From contig SRSI01000060.1 in assembly GCA_005656395.1 (NCBI GenBank), positions 682,001 to 746,000 on the forward strand: DNA of 64,000 nucleotides, given 5' to 3'. A program made the translations under genes and the position numbers. This DNA comes from Strongyloides papillosus (taxonomy: Eukaryota; Nematoda; Chromadorea; Rhabditida; Strongyloididae). Of the stretch, positions 62,501 through 64,000 are shown in pieces. The notes under the pieces were generated by a model, which saw only the letters and a program-made list of their open reading frames with translations, was not told the origin of the DNA and did not search any database. The stretch's first letter is position 1, and every line of letters begins with the position of its first letter.

Positions 62501-64000
62501 GGTGCGTTAGCTATTGATAAACGTATCATCGTAAGTACTGATATTGCAAAAAAATTGATAAAAAAGCATCACTTATTGTATCATCTAGGTGAAACCAAAA
62601 CTTATGAATATTTTAGAAAAATTATATTTTGTATTGGACTTGCTGGTTTTTGTGCGCAAGAACGTAAAAATTGTAGTGTATGTATGGAGTATCTAAACTT
62701 ACCTGTTGCTCAAGTTAGTCACTGGATCACACCTATACATCCACGATCGAGAGGTAGCATAGATTACATGTTTTTTGAAGGTACCCCTATATTTGCGTTA
62801 TGTGATAATGCTACTCAATATCTTTTTGCATGGATAACACCAAATAAATCCACAGCCACAATAATTCAATGTTTAATACCTATATTCTCACAATGTCCCT
62901 TTTCATTTCTCATTATGGATAATGCTAAAGAATTTTGCTCAAATGAAATGCTTCTTTTCTTGTCTGATTTTAATTGTCAACCTATCTTAGTCCCCTCATA
63001 TCATTCTAAAAGTAATGGCTGTATTGAACGCCATAATCAAATTATACGTCGTGGTTTACAGAAAAATGTAGAACTTGGAAAGTCGTTAGATGAATCTCTT
63101 AGAATAACGTTAGAGTCCCACAATCTTGATAAAACACGTAAATTTTATTGTAATGACACCCATACTGAAGAATTCATGCATAATCGTTATCATAAATATG
63201 CAATACCTAAATTGGCATATTATAAAAGAAAAGGAAATAAGTCTGATAAATATACGTTAGCTTATATAGTAGGTGAACTTGGATCTCGTATTTTTCATAT
63301 TAAAGATAATGATGAGTACTTCGCAGTTGCACGTGATTATGTCCATATGTCAGTTCCACAACATTTAATTGATGCTGATGTTAGTTTACATGATACTATA
63401 ATTACTGATCAAAATTGGGTAACAGATAATGATGATACTTCTACTATTAGTGTTGCTAATTGTGACATTCCTGATGATGTCTCTAATGAAACAGATATTC
63501 CAAATGAACATGATATTCTTGATAATAAAACTGATGTCTCCCACTCTAATGATGATATCAACCCATTTATTACTTTAAAAAGTGATTCTATATCAAACTG
63601 TCTACCTGAACAATCTTTTATTTATGCTAATAATACAATTAATGATTCTCAAGAATGGAATTATATAAAATCTCACTTAAAAAATGAAACTGCTGATGAC
63701 AATATTTGTAATAATGTTAACAATGAAGTATTATCACCACATTCCCTTAATCTACCTTCTGCTTCTTCCTCCCCGATATCCGATTTGAGTAAATCATTTG
63801 ATTCAACAACTGGAACTACTTTATACTCTGACACAGACATCAAAGAATTTATAAAAGTTTCATCTAGTGATATATTTATATTTTGTGATGGTAGTTGTCC
63901 AAATTCAAAAGCTACTTCATCTAACGTAATTAAAGGTGTAGGTATTATTAAATTAAAGTTTAAAGAAAAAGTAATGGAATATTATAAGGCACATAATTTT
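59546..64000 (+). CDS. Gag-Pol polyprotein of the Ty3/gypsy-type element (no stop in window)
   Basis: One continuous frame of at least 1485 codons; in-frame ATGs at 59513, 59546 and 59558 are possible starts. Residue numbers count from 59546. Gag occupies about 1-340; its second half is rich in Asn, Gln, Ser, Pro, Tyr and Phe, and no CCHC zinc knuckle is seen. The protease core is LIDGGSEVALIP (Asp 358), with Gly where Ser or Thr is usual. The reverse transcriptase has FDLKSAF and the catalytic YVDD (661-664). An RNase H-like domain starts at TDVS (Asp 815) and continues to SELNYNYIEKQLLAL. It lacks recognisable third and fourth catalytic Asp motifs. Integrase has an H-x3-H-x29-C-x2-C zinc site (1009, 1013, 1043, 1046) and D1073, D1125 and E1161, the last pair spaced D-35-E. 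A long acidic Asn/Ser/Asp-rich linker leads to FCDGSCPN (Asp 1448), a second RNase H start. Confidence 0.93.
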   Translation, partial: MVKEMSLNNYNGSLDYFIMLRNEYSVSLSQDPAKRQTLCQYFLKLQDLHIREQFYQIHPDITIVTDEELEVFINHYKKLIPITEIDHLKNVCEVKRKPGESPQTFVHRLKLLIGKINGVMSLTPSDAILLIITFINSPKKSHKQLLSKDTITTDDITREWQRFLEEDNFSKNNYNLSHQLSRHSQSYPAAPRQFNDNSNFYNLSNSSNTQHYTRPSNNIQSKFSNYPKRQSNFSSTQNQSKFGANYPNNYQSEFPNYPSSFHHSYEISHQQQPLSYHTSPFNQQSTNTFSNSTPPVNHQKSSNAPFKPSTRDYNNDKTTHDKINVHTKSLKVPQSFLTQPVLRTVLMIENVSTPVLIDGGSEVALIPLSFYDKYLKKRNYKIDKCNFTAVMANNVCENFIGSVDINVQCLETLQRNKITFYILSSCECTITNIHAHSLKIDITDKIETVMKSRENIVEKLYMIKEKDESLFNLFIQHEKVYNEQILPPVIEIDIPIVEPFPKRVQAAYPLNYEQKLVLGKKLTNEILDGYMTSISYPSHAVPVTVVHGTNGYRVCNDARLQNHNIIPMDIQLDNIISTILRLTDTSKDNDEERFYSVFDLKSAFKNFSIVPERRFLSNIITPLGTFTSDRLIFGLKSASALFHSTFLNLLEQEGCYNFALYVDDLIVYGNMTEQIQNISKILLLCSRNHIKLNITKTGLFLKETVYLGQSLTLTTISVTKKRIDELLSLPTPISKSQMYHYLGKLQFVSKFIKDYSALTKDLHPSKNNCDKNGKFIWNSTRIAAFDKIRDNIQNHYIFSIPKNSDQLFCQVFMTDVSFTVETYFYPDNTKGNRNILDIFSRIFQQSELNYNYIEKQLLALNEYFSRWSDNNRLPIIETCKLIESILKHDNCSAFSTRIQKLASIMIVKDVQVKVIKQVRTKMLKAITFPEAPLKFDFNIDEVIKFQSTDNHCKTLRTFMDTGNEDCLKKLPVAFSEKAELLEEIQGALAIDKRIIVSTDIAKKLIKKHHLLYHLGETKTYEYFRKIIFCIGLAGFCAQERKNCSVCMEYLNLPVAQVSHWITPIHPRSRGSIDYMFFEGTPIFALCDNATQYLFAWITPNKSTATIIQCLIPIFSQCPFSFLIMDNAKEFCSNEMLLFLSDFNCQPILVPSYHSKSNGCIERHNQIIRRGLQKNVELGKSLDESLRITLESHNLDKTRKFYCNDTHTEEFMHNRYHKYAIPKLAYYKRKGNKSDKYTLAYIVGELGSRIFHIKDNDEYFAVARDYVHMSVPQHLIDADVSLHDTIITDQNWVTDNDDTSTISVANCDIPDDVSNETDIPNEHDILDNKTDVSHSNDDINPFITLKSDSISNCLPEQSFIYANNTINDSQEWNYIKSHLKNETADDNICNNVNNEVLSPHSLNLPSASSSPISDLSKSFDSTTGTTLYSDTDIKEFIKVSSSDIFIFCDGSCPNSKATSSNVIKGVGIIKLKFKEKVMEYYKAHNF

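Larger units (their letters stand above)
59334..64000 (+). mobile_element. Ty3/gypsy-type LTR retrotransposon, 5' part
   Basis: Autonomous-looking retroelement that continues past the window end. Order is 5' LTR (59334-59513), primer-binding site, then a single Gag-Pol frame with protease, reverse transcriptase, RNase H, integrase and an extra C-terminal RNase H-like domain. Domain order and the RT and RNase H sequence types place it in Ty3/gypsy rather than copia. No stop codon was met in the parts I translated (the Gag region, RT, integrase and tail all lie in one phase), so it is probably a young copy. The 3' LTR and target-site duplication are outside the window and cannot be checked. Confidence 0.93.

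Noticed and set aside
1..64000. CRISPR arrays, rRNA or tRNA genes
   Set aside because: No regularly spaced repeats, rRNA-like segments or convincing tRNA T-arm (GGTTCRANNCC) were seen by eye. A tRNA scan would be needed to exclude a missed tRNA.

Overview
The window is a strongly AT-rich nematode genome segment. Most introns are 33-66 nt with GT...AG ends, and acceptors are usually TTTTAG or TATAG. Many start codons lie 0-40 nt after an acceptor-like AG, as expected where spliced-leader trans-splicing is used. Protein content (fizzy-related, myosin regulatory light chain, trehalose-phosphate synthase with a phosphatase-like tail, a TRPV channel, a divergent nuclear receptor) and base composition point to a Strongyloides-like clade IV nematode. 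That placement is an inference.

Layout. 0-5 kb: the 5' part of a nuclear hormone receptor (-) and a 127-aa protein (-) with two PP1-docking-like motifs. 8.4-10.1 kb: phosphoglucomutase (+). 11-12 kb: two small convergent genes absent from simple ORF calling, one encoding a probable secreted peptide. 13.1-14.2 kb: ufd-1 (-). 16.3-16.6 kb: a neuropeptide-like precursor (+). 17.2-18.8 kb: a Cys-loop ligand-gated channel (-). 20.7-28.3 kb: three orphan Asn/Lys-rich genes (+); one has an in-frame stop and a 734-bp fold-back element in its last intron, another has two reading-frame breaks. 29.0-30.7 kb: fzr-1 (-). 34.5-36.4 kb: an SLC3A2/4F2hc-like heavy chain (+). 37.0-40.8 kb: trehalose-6-phosphate synthase (-). 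43.2-45.0 kb: an SLC17 transporter (+). 46.6-47.3 kb: muscle myosin regulatory light chain (-). 48.6-51.0 kb: a TRPV channel (-). 53.1-54.0 kb: a novel four-exon single-pass membrane protein (-). 54.9-55.7 kb: a second copy of the fold-back element. 59.3 kb to the end: the 5' part of a Ty3/gypsy-type LTR retrotransposon.

Phosphoglucomutase and TPS both belong to glucose-phosphate and trehalose metabolism, but they lie 27 kb apart with unrelated genes between, so no operon is implied.

The most unusual item is the retrotransposon. It is one uninterrupted Gag-Pol frame. It has no CCHC zinc knuckle, a DGG in place of the usual DS/TG at the protease active site, and a post-RT RNase H domain that appears to lack two of its catalytic acids. 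A second RNase H-like domain begins downstream of the integrase and is cut by the window edge. Its LTR carries a perfect 16-bp hairpin with a self-complementary loop. The elements and gene models were read by eye; no homology search was run.
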